Shown piece after piece: positions 61,747 to 64,000 of a stretch of 64,000 bases of DNA (position 1 is its first letter; the number at the start of each line of letters is the position of its first letter). This DNA is from Lachnospiraceae bacterium. Its GTDB lineage: Bacteria; Bacillota; Clostridia; Lachnospirales; Lachnospiraceae. Where the stretch lies: contig JAFXXN010000123.1 of NCBI GenBank assembly GCA_017542245.1, forward strand, positions 1 through 64,000, read 5' to 3'. The translations under genes and the position numbers were made by a program. Under the pieces are notes generated by a model. That model was not told the DNA's origin, ran no database searches, and worked only from the letters and a program-made list of their open reading frames with translations.

Positions 61747-62469
61747 TCATAGAATTATCCATAATAATAGCAGGTGCAACGGATAAAACACATAGAAAAA
61801 CCACTTATGTATCTTACTTTTGCTATCTGCTTCTCTATTATATGCCTTTAATAACGGAATCACTAGAAACATTCCTATGTAATATATTCCTTCGTACCAT
61901 TGCTGGCCTGTCTGTTGAACAATTACCATTATGCTTATAAACATCAATGCACTGATTACTGCATATTTTATCAAGTGTTTTGTGCAGTTACTCCTATATC
62001 CGAAGAACATCCATGCCAGAATCGGTCCGATCATTCCCCAGTCACAGCTCATGGTTAATATCACAAATGCAGTTATCACAATACCTTGTATAGGCTGTTT
62101 TTTTGCCTTGTTTACTGCATCTAGCATAAGAAATGTAAAAAATAAAGTTATTATCACATTTAGATTAGTTGCCATCCCATTTTCAAATCGGAGCAACATA
62201 TATGGCGCTTGTGATACCAATCCAAAGCACAGCAATCTTATACCATATTTCAGCCGTGATGATGTATAGAGATATCCTTCACCAACAAAATAGAACATTA
62301 CCGGAGCGGTTATCCTGCCGATAGTTCTCATAATGACATATAAGACTATCTGTGCAGGACTCTTTTCCGGTGGGAGGAGAAATACTGCCATATGGTCGAG
62401 AAGCATTGCTGCTATGGCTATATACTTTATCTGTGTCCTATCTAGCGATATCTTCCCTTCTTTCATCAT
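61747..62469 (-). CDS. traX: TraX-family membrane protein
   Basis: A 240-residue membrane protein with about eight helices and the TraX N-terminus (QIKYIAIAAMLLDHMAVFL) and later GRITAPVMFYFVGEGY. In the F plasmid TraX acetylates the pilin N-terminus; the pilin-like Maff2 gene is next, so the same role is plausible here. Its ATG overlaps the end of virD4 by 32 bp. Confidence 0.82.
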   Translation of the reverse strand: MMKEGKISLDRTQIKYIAIAAMLLDHMAVFLLPPEKSPAQIVLYVIMRTIGRITAPVMFYFVGEGYLYTSSRLKYGIRLLCFGLVSQAPYMLLRFENGMATNLNVIITLFFTFLMLDAVNKAKKQPIQGIVITAFVILTMSCDWGMIGPILAWMFFGYRSNCTKHLIKYAVISALMFISIMVIVQQTGQQWYEGIYYIGMFLVIPLLKAYNREADSKSKIHKWFFYVFYPLHLLLLWIIL

Positions 62470-64000
62470 CCGTTTCCTCTATTGTTCCCATATTGTATAC
62501 ATCTACCACCTGGTTCTTTCTTAATCTCAGCTGTGTCGAAAGATATTTGCTCACATCAAAGGCATTCATCTTTTTGTCATAATCCGATAACAGCTTATAT
62601 CGTTTATGCTTTGTTATATCAAACTTACTTGATAAGAACGGGCGGACTCCCTTTACCTGAAGGATGCATTTGGATCCGTCCATAACTGCTATCTCATCCG
62701 GAGTCATAAGCTCCTTGCCCATCCGTTGGTTGTTCGTCCCGCTTGACGGGGACTGTCCTTTGTTTTCCGAATAAGTCTGAACATCTATGGTTTCTTTACC
62801 TAAAAGCTCCGATAGTTCCTTTAATGTTTCTTTTCCTTTGCCTCCCAAAAAAAGATGCGTATCACAGTTGTCGACAATTGTTTCTGCGTGTTCCTTATAA
62901 AGTGCTTTTAGCTGCGCCTTTGATTGAAGTATAATGCTGGTCGATATCTCGCGGCTTCTTATTACTGCTATTTTCTGCTCAAAATCAGGTATTCTTCCTA
63001 TGTTAGCAAATTCGTCCAGGATCAGCCTGACATGATATTTCAGTTTTCCCTCCGGTCTTTTGAATGCCTGGTCACATAGCATATTCAACATCTGAGATTC
63101 GAGCATAGCTACAAGAAAGTTATAAGTTTTTTCAGTATCTGACATCATCATAAAGAATGCAGTCTTTCTTTCACTTATCATATCAAGTTCAAGTTCATCA
63201 TATTCTGTAATCTCTCGAAGATCCTTTGTATCAAAGGGTTCAAGCCTTACAGCAGCTGAAATCAAGATAGATTTCAGGGTCTTGCCGGCGGCCAATTTTA
63301 GCTTGGCATATTGACGTACTGCGAAGTGGTCTGGTACTTCTCTTTCAAGGTCTTCAAAGATAAGATCTATAGCATTTTTAAAGTCCTCATCATCCTCTCT
63401 GACCTCGCATGCACTTATCATATCTGATAACGTTCCAAAATTTTGCTCTTCCGGAATGCACTCATAAAATATGAATCCGATGAATGCCATATATAACAAT
63501 CTTTCCGATTTGTCCCAGAATGGATCTGAAGCATGGCCGTCACCCTTTGTATTTTCCATAAATATCGTGACGAATTTCATTATATCCTGCTCATTTCGGA
63601 TATATGCAAACGGATTGTAATGCATCGACTTTGATAAATCTATGGTGTTGAATACTACAATCCTATACCCGCCCTGTTCTAGTAAATGACCTGTCTGTTT
63701 TATGAGTTGCCCTTTCGGGTCAGTAATGACGTAGGATCCAATGAGTTGCATAATATTCGGAAGCACAAAGAATCTTGTCTTTCCTGAACCTGAACCACCT
63801 ACAATAAGTACGTTCTTGTTTATGTCATATTTAACTTCTATACACTTGCCGGTCAGCCTGATCCACTCTGTAAGGGTAAGGATTATGTTGTTGTCGGGAT
63901 TTTGGCTGTCTCTAAACGGCTCTATGTCATCTGCATTGCTCCATTTGGCTGAGCCATATTCATAGCCTGTCCGGTATTTCTTGGCATTGCTCCGTTTGTA
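62438..64000 (-). CDS. VirD4-like coupling ATPase (CD1115 family), N-terminus cut by window edge
   Basis: 520 residues are visible; the frame is open to the window edge. Walker A is VGGSGSGKTRFF (about 63815), followed by YVITDPKGQLIKQTGHLLE and the Walker-B region LILDEFANIGRIPDF. This is the coupling protein that brings the relaxosome to the mating channel. The membrane-spanning start should lie beyond 64000. The frame contains an internal ATG at 63766, but the Walker A motif lies upstream of it, so the gene is longer. Confidence 0.9.
   Translation of the reverse strand, partial: YKRSNAKKYRTGYEYGSAKWSNADDIEPFRDSQNPDNNIILTLTEWIRLTGKCIEVKYDINKNVLIVGGSGSGKTRFFVLPNIMQLIGSYVITDPKGQLIKQTGHLLEQGGYRIVVFNTIDLSKSMHYNPFAYIRNEQDIMKFVTIFMENTKGDGHASDPFWDKSERLLYMAFIGFIFYECIPEEQNFGTLSDMISACEVREDDEDFKNAIDLIFEDLEREVPDHFAVRQYAKLKLAAGKTLKSILISAAVRLEPFDTKDLREITEYDELELDMISERKTAFFMMMSDTEKTYNFLVAMLESQMLNMLCDQAFKRPEGKLKYHVRLILDEFANIGRIPDFEQKIAVIRSREISTSIILQSKAQLKALYKEHAETIVDNCDTHLFLGGKGKETLKELSELLGKETIDVQTYSENKGQSPSSGTNNQRMGKELMTPDEIAVMDGSKCILQVKGVRPFLSSKFDITKHKRYKLLSDYDKKMNAFDVSKYLSTQLRLRKNQVVDVYNMGTIEETDDERREDIAR

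Overview
The window looks like a chromosome segment from an anaerobic Firmicute, most likely a Lachnospiraceae (Butyrivibrio/Roseburia-type) gut or rumen bacterium. This is inferred from the A/T-rich coding, strong AGGAGG ribosome binding sites, the DUF1972/LicD/TagF surface-polysaccharide genes and the CD1107/CD1108/CD1110/CD1112/CD1115-type conjugation genes. No rRNA, tRNA or CRISPR array was seen.

Region 1 (about 1-31.9 kb) is a cell-surface polysaccharide region, nearly all on the minus strand. At the left are the end of a probable IS66 transposase, the dTDP-rhamnose genes rfbA (3' frameshift), rfbC and rfbD (rfbB is not in the window), a lipoprotein metallophosphoesterase, a small HTH protein with its own promoter, and a 1868-residue surface protein. 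That protein carries choline-binding-type repeats, many InlB-type repeats, BspA-type leucine-rich repeats and Ig-like domains. A long run of closely spaced genes follows, read leftward from a possible promoter near 31.88 kb to a clear terminator at 10.5 kb. It encodes rhamnosyl- and other glycosyltransferases, LicD, an IspD-like cytidylyltransferase, a broken TPP carboligase, an epimerase, a Wzy-like polymerase (in-frame amber), a NeuA-like cytidylyltransferase, a hexapeptide acyltransferase, a metal-dependent aldolase, a KdsC-like phosphatase, a TagF-like transferase, a flippase, an aminotransferase, a TagD-oxidoreductase fusion, a LicC-LicA fusion, LicC and a BCCT choline/betaine transporter. 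Together they suggest a rhamnose-containing polymer decorated with phosphocholine, plus up to three further cytidylyl-activated units, at least one of which may be an unusual keto-deoxy acid.

Region 2 (about 32-64 kb) is one end of an integrative conjugative element of the Tn1549/CTn type. XRE regulators with clear promoters and operator-like palindromes lie at the boundary. A large serine recombinase, a catalytic-domain-less paralogue of its tail, and two ParB-like proteins read rightward. Facing them are radC, a 2673-residue antirestriction-type methylase-helicase, a HEPN-MNT pair with its own promoter and terminator, DUF5688, CD1107, DUF4315, an M23 peptidase-like protein, VirB4, VirB6, a Maff2 pilin-like protein, TraX and VirD4 (cut by the window end). 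The relaxase must lie beyond 64 kb.

The virB4 gene is split by a 2.8-kb group II intron placed inside the conserved DEFH motif; removing it restores a 944-residue reading frame. A 27-bp palindrome sits in the same reading frame inside two unrelated proteins of the element. Several surface genes show recent damage or switch-like features: the rfbA frameshift, the wzy amber codon, the split TPP enzyme and a G9 tract in the acyltransferase.
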